Origin: Betaproteobacteria bacterium
Lineage (GTDB): Bacteria > Pseudomonadota > Gammaproteobacteria > Burkholderiales > Casimicrobiaceae
Length of the DNA stretch: 64,000 nt
NCBI GenBank assembly: GCA_016861105.1
Contig: BOKS01000010.1
Span: 62,001 to 126,000 of the forward strand
Direction: 5' to 3'
The notes beneath the pieces are model-generated. The model was given only the letters and a program-made list of their open reading frames with translations. It was not told the origin of the DNA and did not search any database. Below, in pieces: positions 37,199-45,999 of the stretch; the first letter of the stretch is position 1, and each line of letters starts with the position of its first letter. The translations under genes were made by a program, and so were the position numbers.

Positions 37199-38125
37199 TC
37201 ACGCCGCGGAGCGCGCCCGTGCGCGCGGCACGGCGGCGGCGCGGCGCACCAGGTCGCGCGCCAGCAGGGCGGCCGGGCCCGCGGCGCGCGCCGGGTCGTT
37301 CGGCGTGCAGACGGCGAGCCGGCGCTGCGCCCACGGCTCGTCCAGCCGCAGGACCGCGACCCCTTCGCAGTTGACGCTGCGCAGCACCGACCGCGGCACG
37401 ATGCCGATCCCCGCGCCGGCGCGGATGAGCGCCACGACCGCCGCGAATCCCGACACCTGGATGCGCACGTCCAGCACCTTCCCGAGTTCGGCCGCCTTGC
37501 CGGCGAGAAAGGCGTGGATCGCCGAGCCCGTCCACGGCGACACCAGCGGCTCGGCCAGGCAGTCGGCGAAGCGCAGCGCCGCGTCGCGCGGGCGCGGCCG
37601 CTCCGCGGCGGGGACCACCACCACGAGTTCGTCCTGCCGGTACGGGTGGAACGCGAGCTCGCGATGCGGCGCGTCCCAGCTGACCACGCCCACGTCGGCG
37701 CGCCCGCTCGCGACGGCCGCCACGATCTCCTGGCTGACGTGCTCCTCGAGCGCGATGCGCACGTCGGGGTGCGCGCGCAGGAAGCCTCCGACGTCGTCGG
37801 GCAGGAACGACGCGACCGCGCTGCTGGTCGCGAACAGCACGACGCGCGACGTGACGCGCCCGGCGAACGGGGCGAGGTCGGCGTGCATCTGCTCGAGCTC
37901 GGCGAGGCAGCGGCGGCAGTGCTCGAGCATGACGCGGCCCGCCCGCGTGAGCGACACGCCGCGCGCGCGCCGCTCGAACAGCGGCGCGCCGAGCGACTCC
38001 TCGAGCTGCCGGATGCGCAGGCTGGCCGACGACGGCGCGAGGTGGCAGCGTGCGGCGCCGCGCGACACGTTGCCCGCGTCGGCGATCGCGACGATGAGCC
38101 GGAGGTCCACGAGGCTGTAGCGCAT
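37199..38125 (-). CDS. LysR-family transcriptional regulator
   Basis: A 308-residue regulator. The winged helix-turn-helix occupies about residues 1-60 ([53 protein letters not shown]); the effector domain follows from [22 protein letters not shown] and ends near residue 300. The ATG before [11 protein letters not shown] was chosen; the ORF track buries it in a 688-codon shadow. It is upstream of the UroD-like/Bug/dehydrogenase genes on the same strand (131-base gap) and divergent from the PLP enzyme with only 54 bases between, a typical LysR arrangement. CATAAT inside the start of the divergent gene may be its -10. Confidence 0.92.
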   Translation of the reverse strand: MRYSLVDLRLIVAIADAGNVSRGAARCHLAPSSASLRIRQLEESLGAPLFERRARGVSLTRAGRVMLEHCRRCLAELEQMHADLAPFAGRVTSRVVLFATSSAVASFLPDDVGGFLRAHPDVRIALEEHVSQEIVAAVASGRADVGVVSWDAPHRELAFHPYRQDELVVVVPAAERPRPRDAALRFADCLAEPLVSPWTGSAIHAFLAGKAAELGKVLDVRIQVSGFAAVVALIRAGAGIGIVPRSVLRSVNCEGVAVLRLDEPWAQRRLAVCTPNDPARAAGPAALLARDLVRRAAAVPRARARSAA

Positions 38126-38137
38126 GCCGTTCGCGCG

Positions 38138-38182
38138 CGGCAAACGCCGCTTTCGGGAATGCCCGCTTGCCGGGCGATTATG
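38138..38182. promoter_or_regulatory. LysR/PLP-gene divergent control region
   Basis: Contains an imperfect inverted repeat CGGCAAACG / CGCTTGCCG (one mismatch, arms at 38138-38146 and 38064+100 i.e. 38164-38172) and a minus-strand CATAAT box at 38177-38182. A LysR tetramer site is plausible, but the T-N11-A core was not firmly placed. Confidence 0.35.
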
Positions 38183-39316
38183 CCCGATGCCACACTCCGC
38201 GACGCCATGCCCGACGCCGCGCTCCTCGCCGCCGAATGCCGCGCCGTGTCGTCCGGCGCGTGGGTCCGCGACGCGCTGCGGCGCATCGAGCGCGACGTGC
38301 AGCGGTCGGCCGACACCCACCTCGTCGCCCTCGACCTGCCCGCGCTGCGCGGCGTCCGGCTCTACCTCAAGGACGAGTCGACGCACCCGACCGGCAGCCT
38401 CAAGCACCGCCTCGCGCGCTCGCTGTTCCTGTTCGGCCTGTGCAACGGCTGGATCCGCGAGGGCTGCACGATCGTCGAGGCGTCCTCGGGGAGCACGGCC
38501 GTCTCCGAGGCCTACTTCGCACGCATGCTCGAGCTGCCGTTCGTGGCGGTGATGCCGCGCGCGACCTCGCCGGCGAAGGTCGCGCAGATCGAGCACTACG
38601 GCGGGAGCTGCCACTTCGTCGAGCGCGCGGCGGACGTCTACGCCGAGGCCGAGCGCCTGGCGCGCGAACGCGGCGGCCACTACATGGACCAGTTCACGTA
38701 CGCCGAGCGCGCGACCGACTGGCGCGGCAACAACAACATCGCCGAGTCGATCTTCGCGCAGATGCGCGCCGAGCCCCACCCGGAGCCGGCGTGGATCGTC
38801 GTCGGCGCCGGGACCGGCGGCACGTCGGCGACGATCGGCCGCTTCATCCGCTACCGCGGCGCGTCCACCCGTCTCGCCGTCGTGGACCCCGAGGGCTCGG
38901 TGTTCGCCGACTACCACCGGACGCGCGATCCCGCGCTGAAGAGCGCGCGCGGATCGAACGTCGAGGGCATCGGCCGTCCGCGGGTCGAGCCGTCGTTCGT
39001 GCCGGACGTCGTCGACCGCATGATCCGCGTTCCCGACGCCGCGTCGTACGCCGCGCTGCGCGTGCTGGAACGCCTGCTCGGACGGCGCTACGGCGGGTCG
39101 ACGGGGACGAACCTGTGCGGCGTGCTGGAGCTCGCGTGCGCGATGGTCGCCCGCGGCGAGACCGGCGCGCTGGTGACGCTCGCGTGCGACGCCGGCGACC
39201 GCTATCTCGACACCTACTACGACGACCGCTGGCTCGCGGCGAACGGCCACGACATCGCGCCGCACGTCGTGCGCCTGGAGCGGGCGTGCGCCGCGGGGCT
39301 CTGGACCGCTCCCTGA
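38180..39316 (+). CDS. PLP-dependent cysteine-synthase-family enzyme
   Basis: A 378-residue fold-type II PLP enzyme. The PLP lysine is in [16 protein letters not shown] near residue 75; the substrate loop [15 protein letters not shown] and the phosphate-binding glycine loop [14 protein letters not shown] are intact. It differs from CysK/CysM in having HPTGSLKHR instead of NPTGSVKDR and a longer C-terminal part, a branch annotated only as cysteine-synthase family. Reaction uncertain: beta-replacement or desulfhydration of an amino acid. ATG at 38180 is used; an in-frame ATG at 38207 is possible. Divergent from LysR. Confidence 0.83.
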   Translation: MPDATLRDAMPDAALLAAECRAVSSGAWVRDALRRIERDVQRSADTHLVALDLPALRGVRLYLKDESTHPTGSLKHRLARSLFLFGLCNGWIREGCTIVEASSGSTAVSEAYFARMLELPFVAVMPRATSPAKVAQIEHYGGSCHFVERAADVYAEAERLARERGGHYMDQFTYAERATDWRGNNNIAESIFAQMRAEPHPEPAWIVVGAGTGGTSATIGRFIRYRGASTRLAVVDPEGSVFADYHRTRDPALKSARGSNVEGIGRPRVEPSFVPDVVDRMIRVPDAASYAALRVLERLLGRRYGGSTGTNLCGVLELACAMVARGETGALVTLACDAGDRYLDTYYDDRWLAANGHDIAPHVVRLERACAAGLWTAP

Positions 39317-39468
39317 CGCGCGGCCCGGCCGCGGCAGCGCCCCCCGTGGCGGCCGCGACGCTCCGCGGCGACCGCCCGTCGCCCGGGCGGCCCCGCGCGA
39401 GCGTCCGGCCGCGCCGGTCCGCCCGCGCGCGGTTAAATAGGCGTACCGGATTCCGGCACGCCCGCATC

Positions 39469-40026
39469 ATGCTGCGACCCGCCCACATCGGCCACCTCGC
39501 CGTGCTCCGCTCGCTGATCCGCGACGGCGCGCGCGACGGCAGCTTCCAGCCCGAGCTCGCGTGGGACTCGGCGGCGTCCGAGCGCTTCTTCGACGAACTG
39601 CGGCAGGCGCTGAAGACCGGCTACTTCGTCGTGCAGGACCGCGAGACCGGCGGCGTGCACACCGTCGCCGTGCCCGGCTACGTCTACTGGCCCGACGAGA
39701 CCGCGGGGACCGAGGCGCCGGTCGGCTTCGGCCTGTTCCGCGCTGCGCCGGGCGGAGGCTACGAGCTGTGGCTGGCGGGCCTCGAGGGCGCTCTGCGCGG
39801 CCGCGGCCACGGCCGCGCCATGCTGAACGCGCTCTTCGCCACGCCCACCGGGCGGAAGACGCGCTTCATGCGCGTGCGGCGCAGCGGGCAGTACGCCGCC
39901 GCGGTCGCCCGGCTGCTCGCCGAGCACGGCTTCACGCCGACCCGGGAGACGAAGCACGAGACCTGGTTCGTGCGCGCGGTGCCGGTGCGGCCGGCGGCGG
40001 CGGACGCGTCCGCGCGCACGTCCTGA
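39469..40026 (+). CDS. GNAT-like acetyltransferase
   Basis: A 185-residue protein. The acetyl-CoA region reads LWLAGLEGALRGRGHGRAMLNALFATP, followed by VARLLAEHGFTPTRETKHETWF, the usual motif-B to C-terminal strand order of GNAT enzymes. The N-terminus MLRPAHIGHLAVLRSLIRDGARDGSF is also typical. Acceptor unknown. The ATG follows a TTAAAT box at 39433, a plausible -10 given the AT content against the GC-rich flanks. It is a stand-alone gene, convergent with the DedA-rhodanese gene. Confidence 0.65.
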   Translation: MLRPAHIGHLAVLRSLIRDGARDGSFQPELAWDSAASERFFDELRQALKTGYFVVQDRETGGVHTVAVPGYVYWPDETAGTEAPVGFGLFRAAPGGGYELWLAGLEGALRGRGHGRAMLNALFATPTGRKTRFMRVRRSGQYAAAVARLLAEHGFTPTRETKHETWFVRAVPVRPAAADASARTS

Positions 40027-40058
40027 GCGGAGGCCGCGCGCACGCGGCGCGGCGCGCG

Positions 40059-41021
40059 TCAGCGCGCAGGCACCCGTTCCTCCGCGAGCGCCACGACGGG
40101 GTGCTCCACCGGGCGCCCCGCGGCGATCCACGCGTCCAGCCCGCCGGCCAGCGGCCGCACGTCGCGATGGCCGCGCGCGAAGAGCAGCTGCGCGGCGCGC
40201 TTCGCCGAGGCCTCGTTGGGACACTGGCAATAGACGACGATGCCGCGATCGTGCGGGAACGGATGCCCGTCGGCGATCGCCTGGAGATCGACGAGCCGAG
40301 CGCCGGGGAGGTGCGGGCGGGACGCGTGCGCGAGGTGCGTGCCGACGTCGACCACCAGCGGAGGCGCGTCGCCGGCGAGAAGAGCCGCGAGCTCGTCCGC
40401 GTCGATCATCCGGCCCTCGACGAAGCGGGCGAGGCGCCAGCGCTGCAGTCCCTTCCACGCGAGGTAGGCCGCCAGCAGCGCCAGCAGGGCCGCGGCGGCC
40501 TGGACGGCGTTCGCGGCCATCCACGCGAGCGCGGCGTCGACCTGGCGGCGGAACAGGGCCCCCGCCGCCAGCGCAGCGCCGACCCACAGCGCGGCGCTCG
40601 CCGTCGTCGCCAGCAGGAAGCGGCCGAGCGTCATGCGCAGCGCACCGGCGACCGGCGGCGCCACCGTGGAGAAGCCGGGCACGAACTTCGACACGACCAG
40701 CGAATAGAACCCCCAGCGCGCGAAGATCCCCTCGGTCTGCTGGACGCAGGCGTCCGGCGCGAGCGAGACGCGGCACAGGTGGCGCAGCACCGGATAGCCG
40801 AAGCGGCGGCCGGCCCAGAACCACAGCGCGTCCGCGACCACGGTCGCGGCCACGGCGATCGCGAACGCCCCGGCGCCGGAGAGCCGGCCGTCCGCCGCGA
40901 GCGCGCCCGCGACGATCATCGTCGGGACGGCCGGGATCGGCAGCCCGAGCTGCTGCAGGAACACGTTGAGCCCGACCAGCGGAACGCCGTGGCGGACGAG
41001 CTCGGCCAGGATCGCTTCCAC
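40059..41021 (-). CDS. DedA membrane protein fused to a rhodanese domain
   Basis: A 320-residue fusion. The N-terminal 195 residues are DedA/SNARE-associated: PAVPTMIVAGALAADG, then FWAGRRFGYPVLRHLC and the conserved GIFARWGFYSLVVSKFVPGFSTVAPPVAGALRM loop. DedA proteins act in lipid carrier flipping and proton balance. After a linking helix, residues about 215-320 form a rhodanese with VVDVGTHLAHAS and the cysteine loop VVYCQCPNEASAKRAA. I selected the GTG before EAILAELVRHG; the ORF-track TTG start adds an arginine-rich leader. Putting a cytosolic sulfurtransferase on a DedA base is odd but seen in this group of bacteria. Confidence 0.85.
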   Translation of the reverse strand: MEAILAELVRHGVPLVGLNVFLQQLGLPIPAVPTMIVAGALAADGRLSGAGAFAIAVAATVVADALWFWAGRRFGYPVLRHLCRVSLAPDACVQQTEGIFARWGFYSLVVSKFVPGFSTVAPPVAGALRMTLGRFLLATTASAALWVGAALAAGALFRRQVDAALAWMAANAVQAAAALLALLAAYLAWKGLQRWRLARFVEGRMIDADELAALLAGDAPPLVVDVGTHLAHASRPHLPGARLVDLQAIADGHPFPHDRGIVVYCQCPNEASAKRAAQLLFARGHRDVRPLAGGLDAWIAAGRPVEHPVVALAEERVPAR

Positions 41022-41166
41022 ACGGAACCCCGCGGTGCGCGCGCACGCTCCGCCGGCGCTGCGCGGCGCGGCGGCGGTGCGACATGGTACCTTTCGGCCC
41101 GACAAGGCTGGAATACGGCAACGACGACATGGCGCCGCGAGCGCCGGACTTCAAGGGAGCCCCGAC

Positions 41167-41961
41167 ATGGAAACCACGCCGCCCCCCGCCGCCGTCCCCG
41201 CGCCTGCGCCATCGCCCGTCCCGGCGTGGCCGAAGCCGCCGCGCTCGCTGCCGGCCGGCCGCGGCGCGAGCTGGTGGACGGAAGGCTGGAAGATCTTCAC
41301 GGTCGCGCCGCTGCCGTGGGTCGGCATGATCGTCGTGCTGTTCGTCATCAACGTCGTGCTGAACCTGGTGCCGGTGATCGGCGGCCTCGCCGGCACGGTG
41401 CTCGGGCCCGTCTTCGCCGGCGGCCTGCTGCTCGGCTGCCACGCGCTGGCGCAGGGACGCCCGCTGGAGTTCATGCACCTGTTCGCCGCGTTCCAGTCCG
41501 ACCGGCTCGGCCCGCTCGCGATCCTGGGGCTGATCGTGCTCGCGTTCGGGATCGTGGTGATGCTCGCGGTCGGCGCGCTGGTGTTCGGCGCCGGCGCCAC
41601 GGCATTCGTCGCGGCAGCGATCGGCCAGTCGGGCGACGCCGGCATGGGCAGCGCGATGGCCGGCATGGGCGCGGCCGCGGTGATCGGTGCGCTCGTCGCG
41701 CTCGTCGCCGGCGCCGTCTTCGCCATGGCGTGGTGGTTCGCGCCGGCGCTGGTCACGCTGAACCGCGCCGCGCCGCTCGACGCACTGCAGGCGAGCTTCC
41801 GTGCCGCGCTCGCCAATCTCGGCGCCCTGCTCGTCTTCGGACTGATCTTCGTCGCGCTGGCCGTCGCCGCGACGATCCCGATGGGGCTCGGCTGGCTCGT
41901 GCTCGGGCCGGTCGCCGTCGGCGCCGCCTACGCGAGCTGGCGCGAGGTGTTCGGCGACTGA
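41167..41961 (+). CDS. BPSS1780-like membrane protein, copy 1
   Basis: A 264-residue integral membrane protein with about six helices, after a proline-rich cytosolic N-terminus (VPAPAPSPVPAWPKPPRSLP). It contains GASWWTEGWKIFTVAPLPWVGMIVVLFVINVV, ALAQGRPLEFMHLFAAFQSDRLGPL and MAWWFAPALVTLNRAAPLDALQASFRAALANLGALLVFG. The last segment is shared with the second family member at 46980 (WFAPALVVFQDASARTALGASLRAALANWKPI). Function unknown. Start is the ATG before ETTPPPAAVP. Convergent with polA. Confidence 0.7.
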   Translation: METTPPPAAVPAPAPSPVPAWPKPPRSLPAGRGASWWTEGWKIFTVAPLPWVGMIVVLFVINVVLNLVPVIGGLAGTVLGPVFAGGLLLGCHALAQGRPLEFMHLFAAFQSDRLGPLAILGLIVLAFGIVVMLAVGALVFGAGATAFVAAAIGQSGDAGMGSAMAGMGAAAVIGALVALVAGAVFAMAWWFAPALVTLNRAAPLDALQASFRAALANLGALLVFGLIFVALAVAATIPMGLGWLVLGPVAVGAAYASWREVFGD

Positions 41962-41977
41962 CGCGGCGCGCCCGTCG

Positions 41978-44752
41978 TCAGTGCGCCTGCTCCCAGTTGG
42001 GTCCGGCGCCGACGTCGACCACCAGCGGCACGCGCAGCGCGGCCACGCCGCTCATCCGCTCCGGCAGCCCGCGCCTGACGGCGTCGAGCTCGGCGTCGGG
42101 GACCTCGAGCACGAGCTCGTCGTGGACCTGCAGCACCAGCCGCGCCGCGAGCCCCGCGTCGTCGAGCCATCGCTGCACGGCGATCATCGCGAGCTTGATC
42201 AGGTCGGCGGCCGTGCCCTGCATCGGCGCGTTGATCGCCGCGCGCTCGGCGCCGGCGCGCCGCGGTCCGCTCGCCGCCTTGATGTCCGGCAGCCACAGCC
42301 GGCGTCCGAACACGGTCTCGACGAAGCCCTGCGCGCGCGCGAGCTCGCGCGTGCGCTGCATGTACTCGGCGACGCCGGGATAGCGCTGGAAGTACTTGTC
42401 GATGAACTGCTGGGCGGCACCGCGCTCGACGCCGAGCTGCTGCGCGAGCCCGAAGGCGCCCATCCCGTAGATCAGCCCGAAGTTGACGGCCTTGATGTAG
42501 CGGCGCTGGTCGGCGGTGACGTCGGCGGGCGGCACGCCGAAGATCTCCGCCGCCGTGGCGCGGTGGATGTCGGCGCCCTCGTGGAACGCGCGCAGCAGCG
42601 CCGCGTCCTCCGACAGGTGCGCCATGATGCGCAGCTCGATCTGCGAGTAGTCCGCCGACACGAGCGCGTGCCCCGGCGGCGCCACGAACGCCTCGCGGAT
42701 GCGCCGCCCCTCGGCGGTGCGAACCGGGATGTTCTGCAGGTTGGGATCGTTGGACGCGAGGCGCCCGGTCACCGCCGTCGCCTGCGCGAACGTGGTGTGC
42801 ACGCGTCCGGTGCGCGGGTTCACCATCTGCGGCAGCTTGTCGGCGTAGGTGCTCTTGAGCTTCGCCAGCGCGCGGTGCTCGAGCAGCACCTTCGGCAGCG
42901 GATAGTCGGCGGCGAGCTCCTGCAGCACCTCCTCGTCCGTCGACGGCTGGCCGGTGGCCGTCTTCTTCACCACCGGGAGCTTCATGTGGCCGAACAGCAC
43001 CTCGCCGAGCTGCCTGGGCGAGCCCAGGTTGAACGGCACGCCGGCGAGCTCGTGGGCGCGGGCCTCGAGCGCGACCGCGCGCTCGCCGAGCTCGCGCCCC
43101 TGGCGGGCGAGCAGGTCGGCGTCGATCAGCACGCCCGTGCGCTCCATGCGGAACAGGATCCGCCGCACCGGCAATTCGATCTCGCGGTAGACGCGGTCGA
43201 GCGCCGCCTCGGCCGCGATGCGCGGGTACAGGCGCTGGTGCAGGCGCAGCGTGACGTCGACGTCCTCGGCCGAGTACTCGGTCGCGCGCTCGACGCTCAC
43301 CTGGTCGAAGCAGATCTGGCCCGCGCCCTTGCCGCAGACCTCGACGTAGGGAATGGTCTTCCAGTCGAGGTGGCGCCACGCGAGGCTGTCCATGTCGTGC
43401 GGCTTGTGCGACTCGAGGACGTAGGACTGCAGCAGCGTGTCGTGCGCCACGCCCGCGAGCGCGACGCCGTGGTTGGCGAGCGCGTGCTCGTCGAACTTCA
43501 CGTTCTGGCCGAGCTTCGCGCGGCGCGCGTCGCCGAACCAGCCGGCGAGCCGCGCGAGCACGTCCTCGCGCGACAGCTGCGCCGGGGCGCCGGGATAGCG
43601 GTGCGCGAGCGGCACGTAGCACGCGCGGCCCGGCTCGATGCAGAACGACAGGCCGACCAGCTCCGCGGACATCGGGTCGAGGCTCGTCGTCTCCGTGTCG
43701 AAGCACACGAGCGCGGCCGCCTCGATCGCGCGCGCCCAGCGTTCGAACGCTCCGGTGTCGAGCACGGTCTCGTAGTGGAGCTGCGCGGGCTTGCCTTCGC
43801 CGCCCGCCGGCGGCGGCACGTCGTCCCAGCGGCGGCCCGCGTCGTCGCGGGCCGCCTTCGCGGCGATCGCCCCGGCGGCATCGACGGGCGCCTGCGCGCG
43901 CGTCGTCCCGCCCGCCATGTCGCGCAGCCAGCTCTTGAACTCGTAGCGCGCGAACAGCTGCGCGAGCGCGTCGCGGTCGACCTCCCCGATGCGCAGGTCC
44001 TCGGGATCCACCGGCAGCTCGCAGTCCGTGCGGACCGTGAGCAGCCGCCGCCCCTGCGGCAGCCAGTCGAGCGACTGGCGAAGGTTGCCGCCCGCGACGC
44101 CGCCGATCCGCGCGGCGTTGGCGACCACGTTGTCCAGCGTGCCGTACTCGGCGAGCCACTTCGCGGCCGTCTTCGGGCCCACCTTGGGCACCCCCGGCAC
44201 GTTGTCGACGGCGTCGCCGGTGAGGGTGAGCCAGTCGAGCACCTGGTCGGGGCGCACGCCGAGCTTCGCCATCACGCCGGCCTCGTCGAGCGTCTCGTTG
44301 CTCATCGTGTTGACGCAGGTGATGCCCGGCTCGACGAGCTGCGCCATGTCCTTGTCGGAGGTCGAGATCAGCGTGTCGATGCCCTGCGCCTTCGCGCGCC
44401 TGGCGAGCGTGCCGATCACGTCGTCCGCCTCGACGCCCTCGACCACCAGCAGCGGCCAGCCGTGTGCCTGCACGAGCGCCTTCAGCGGCTCGAGCTGGCG
44501 CGCGAGGTCGTCGGGCATCGGCGGCCGATTCGCCTTGTACTGCGGGTAGATCGCGTCGCGGAAGGTCTTGCCGGGCGCGTCCAGCACGACCGCGAAGTAG
44601 TCCGGCTTGCCGTCCTCGACCATGCGGCGCAGCATCGCGACGACGCCGCGCAGCGCTCCGGTGGGCTCGCCCTGCGATGTGCGAAGATCGGGCAGCGCGT
44701 GGAACGCGCGGTACAAGTACGACGACCCATCCACCAGGACGAGAGTTGGCAT
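41978..44752 (-). CDS. polA: DNA polymerase I
   Basis: A 924-residue three-domain polymerase used for Okazaki fragment processing and repair. The 5'-3' exonuclease (about 1-300) begins LVLVDGSSYLYRAFHALPDL. The 3'-5' proofreading domain (about 330-530) keeps its metal residues: CFDTETTSLDP, KLGQNVKFDEHAL and EYSAEDVDVTL. The polymerase domain has motif A ALVSADYSQIELRIMAHLS, motif B RYIKAVNFGLIYGMGAFGL and motif C VLQVHDELVLEV, so all activities appear intact. The ATG was chosen because it directly precedes the conserved VDGSS; it overlaps the ATG of the divergent LOG gene by two bases. Confidence 0.98.
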   Translation of the reverse strand: MPTLVLVDGSSYLYRAFHALPDLRTSQGEPTGALRGVVAMLRRMVEDGKPDYFAVVLDAPGKTFRDAIYPQYKANRPPMPDDLARQLEPLKALVQAHGWPLLVVEGVEADDVIGTLARRAKAQGIDTLISTSDKDMAQLVEPGITCVNTMSNETLDEAGVMAKLGVRPDQVLDWLTLTGDAVDNVPGVPKVGPKTAAKWLAEYGTLDNVVANAARIGGVAGGNLRQSLDWLPQGRRLLTVRTDCELPVDPEDLRIGEVDRDALAQLFARYEFKSWLRDMAGGTTRAQAPVDAAGAIAAKAARDDAGRRWDDVPPPAGGEGKPAQLHYETVLDTGAFERWARAIEAAALVCFDTETTSLDPMSAELVGLSFCIEPGRACYVPLAHRYPGAPAQLSREDVLARLAGWFGDARRAKLGQNVKFDEHALANHGVALAGVAHDTLLQSYVLESHKPHDMDSLAWRHLDWKTIPYVEVCGKGAGQICFDQVSVERATEYSAEDVDVTLRLHQRLYPRIAAEAALDRVYREIELPVRRILFRMERTGVLIDADLLARQGRELGERAVALEARAHELAGVPFNLGSPRQLGEVLFGHMKLPVVKKTATGQPSTDEEVLQELAADYPLPKVLLEHRALAKLKSTYADKLPQMVNPRTGRVHTTFAQATAVTGRLASNDPNLQNIPVRTAEGRRIREAFVAPPGHALVSADYSQIELRIMAHLSEDAALLRAFHEGADIHRATAAEIFGVPPADVTADQRRYIKAVNFGLIYGMGAFGLAQQLGVERGAAQQFIDKYFQRYPGVAEYMQRTRELARAQGFVETVFGRRLWLPDIKAASGPRRAGAERAAINAPMQGTAADLIKLAMIAVQRWLDDAGLAARLVLQVHDELVLEVPDAELDAVRRGLPERMSGVAALRVPLVVDVGAGPNWEQAH

Positions 44753-45476
44753 GCGCGCGACCGGAAAGATCCCCGAGCTGATCGACCCGCAGGCGCTCTT
44801 CGCCTCCAACGGGCAGGAGGCGTGGCGGGTGCTCGGGATTATGTCAGAGTTCACCGTCGCGACCGAGCGCCTGCAGGGCATCCGGCCGGCCGTGTCGGTG
44901 TTCGGCAGCGCGCGCATCCGCGAAGGCCATCCCTACTACGAGAAGGCGCGCGAGGTGTCGCGCCGGCTCTCCGACGCGGGCTTCTCCGTGATCTCCGGCG
45001 GCGGCCCGGGCCTGATGGAGGCCGCCAACAAGGGCGCGTTCGCCGGGCGCTCGCCCGCGATCGGCCTCAACATCCTGCTGCCCAGGGAGCAGCACAGCAA
45101 CGCCTACCAGGACATCAGCGTCAACTTCCGCTACTTCTTCGCGCGCAAGATGATGTTCGTCCGCTTCGCGTCGGCGTACGTCGTCCTGCCGGGCGGCTTC
45201 GGCACGCTCGACGAGCTGTCCGAATGCCTCACGCTGGTGCAGACCGGCAAGTCCCGCAAGATCCCGATCATCCTCGTCGGCGAGCCGTTCTGGCGCGGGT
45301 TCCTCGACTGGGCGCGCGAGCGCCTCGTCGGCGAGGGCATGATCGACGCCGACGACATGCGGCTGATGCAGCTGATCGAGGAGCCGGACGCGATCGTCGA
45401 GGCGATCTTCGCGTTCTACGAGGGACGCGGCTTCCAGCCCAGCCGCGAGGAACGCGAGAAGATGCTGAACCTGTGA
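44751..45476 (+). CDS. LOG-family (TIGR00730) nucleotide-processing protein
   Basis: A 241-residue Rossmann-like protein with the LOG signatures SVISGGGPGLMEAANKGAF and LPGGFGTLDELSECLTLVQTGK (the PGGxGTxxE motif). LOG enzymes release free cytokinin-like bases from ribotides; in bacteria they act as nucleotide phosphoribohydrolases. The ATG at 44751 overlaps the polA start codon on the other strand; a second in-frame ATG at 44841 (before SEFTVATERL) would shorten it by 30 residues. The N-terminal RATGKIPELIDPQALF stretch looks conserved, so the early start is preferred. DUF2782 and thrB follow. Confidence 0.88.
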   Translation: MRATGKIPELIDPQALFASNGQEAWRVLGIMSEFTVATERLQGIRPAVSVFGSARIREGHPYYEKAREVSRRLSDAGFSVISGGGPGLMEAANKGAFAGRSPAIGLNILLPREQHSNAYQDISVNFRYFFARKMMFVRFASAYVVLPGGFGTLDELSECLTLVQTGKSRKIPIILVGEPFWRGFLDWARERLVGEGMIDADDMRLMQLIEEPDAIVEAIFAFYEGRGFQPSREEREKMLNL

Positions 45477-45529
45477 CGCGGCGCGCGCCGTCGAGCGCTC
45501 CGCCCGCGCGGAAGCGGCGGGCCGTCTGG

Positions 45530-45535
45530 TAGAAT
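45530..45535 (+). promoter_or_regulatory. candidate -10 box for DUF2782-thrB
   Basis: TAGAAT in an otherwise GC-rich gap, 24 bases before the DUF2782 ATG. No convincing -35 box is present. Confidence 0.35.
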
Positions 45536-45558
45536 CGACACAACGCCGATTCCCCCGC

Positions 45559-45930
45559 ATGGACCTTCCGCGCCTCGCCGTGCCGCTTCTCGCGGCGACG
45601 ATGCTCGCCGCGACGATGCTCGCCGCGACCGCGCTCGCGCAGCCGGCACCGCCACCGCCGCCGCTCCCGCCCGAGTCGGCGACGCCGCCGGCGCCGCCCG
45701 CCGCGATCGCCGCCGATCCCGACCTCGAGCCGCAGGTCACGATCATCCGCCGCGACACCGAGACGGTCGAGGAGGTGCGCATCGGCGGCGAGCTGCGGTT
45801 CGTCAAGGTCACGCCGCGCACCGGACGGCCGTACTACCTCGTCCCCGACGCGAGCGGGACGGCGTTCATCCGGCGCGACAGCCTCGACACCTCGGTGCGC
45901 GCGCCGATGTGGGTCCTCTTCTCCTGGTGA
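45559..45930 (+). CDS. secreted DUF2782 protein
   Basis: A 123-residue exported protein. The signal peptide (LLAATMLAATMLAATALAQ) is followed by a proline/alanine-rich linker and a compact domain: PQVTIIRRDTETVEEVRIGGELRFVKVTPRTGRPYYLVPDASG. I recognise DUF2782, a family of unknown function that is often encoded between polA and thrB in betaproteobacteria, as here. The signal peptide is written by a 15-base tandem repeat (about 2.7 copies at 45589-45633). Confidence 0.8.
   Translation: MDLPRLAVPLLAATMLAATMLAATALAQPAPPPPPLPPESATPPAPPAAIAADPDLEPQVTIIRRDTETVEEVRIGGELRFVKVTPRTGRPYYLVPDASGTAFIRRDSLDTSVRAPMWVLFSW
45589..45633 (+). repeat. 15-base tandem repeat in a signal-peptide coding region
   Basis: Two near-identical units of CTCGCCGCGACGATG and a partial third encode LAATM-LAATM-LAATA. 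Unit loss or gain would keep frame and change signal-peptide length by five residues. Confidence 0.75.
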
Positions 45931-45999
45931 GCTGACGCATCCTCCGCAGCATGCGGCCCGGCGGACGCTCCCGGGCGCGAGCGCCTGTCCGACGCCCCG

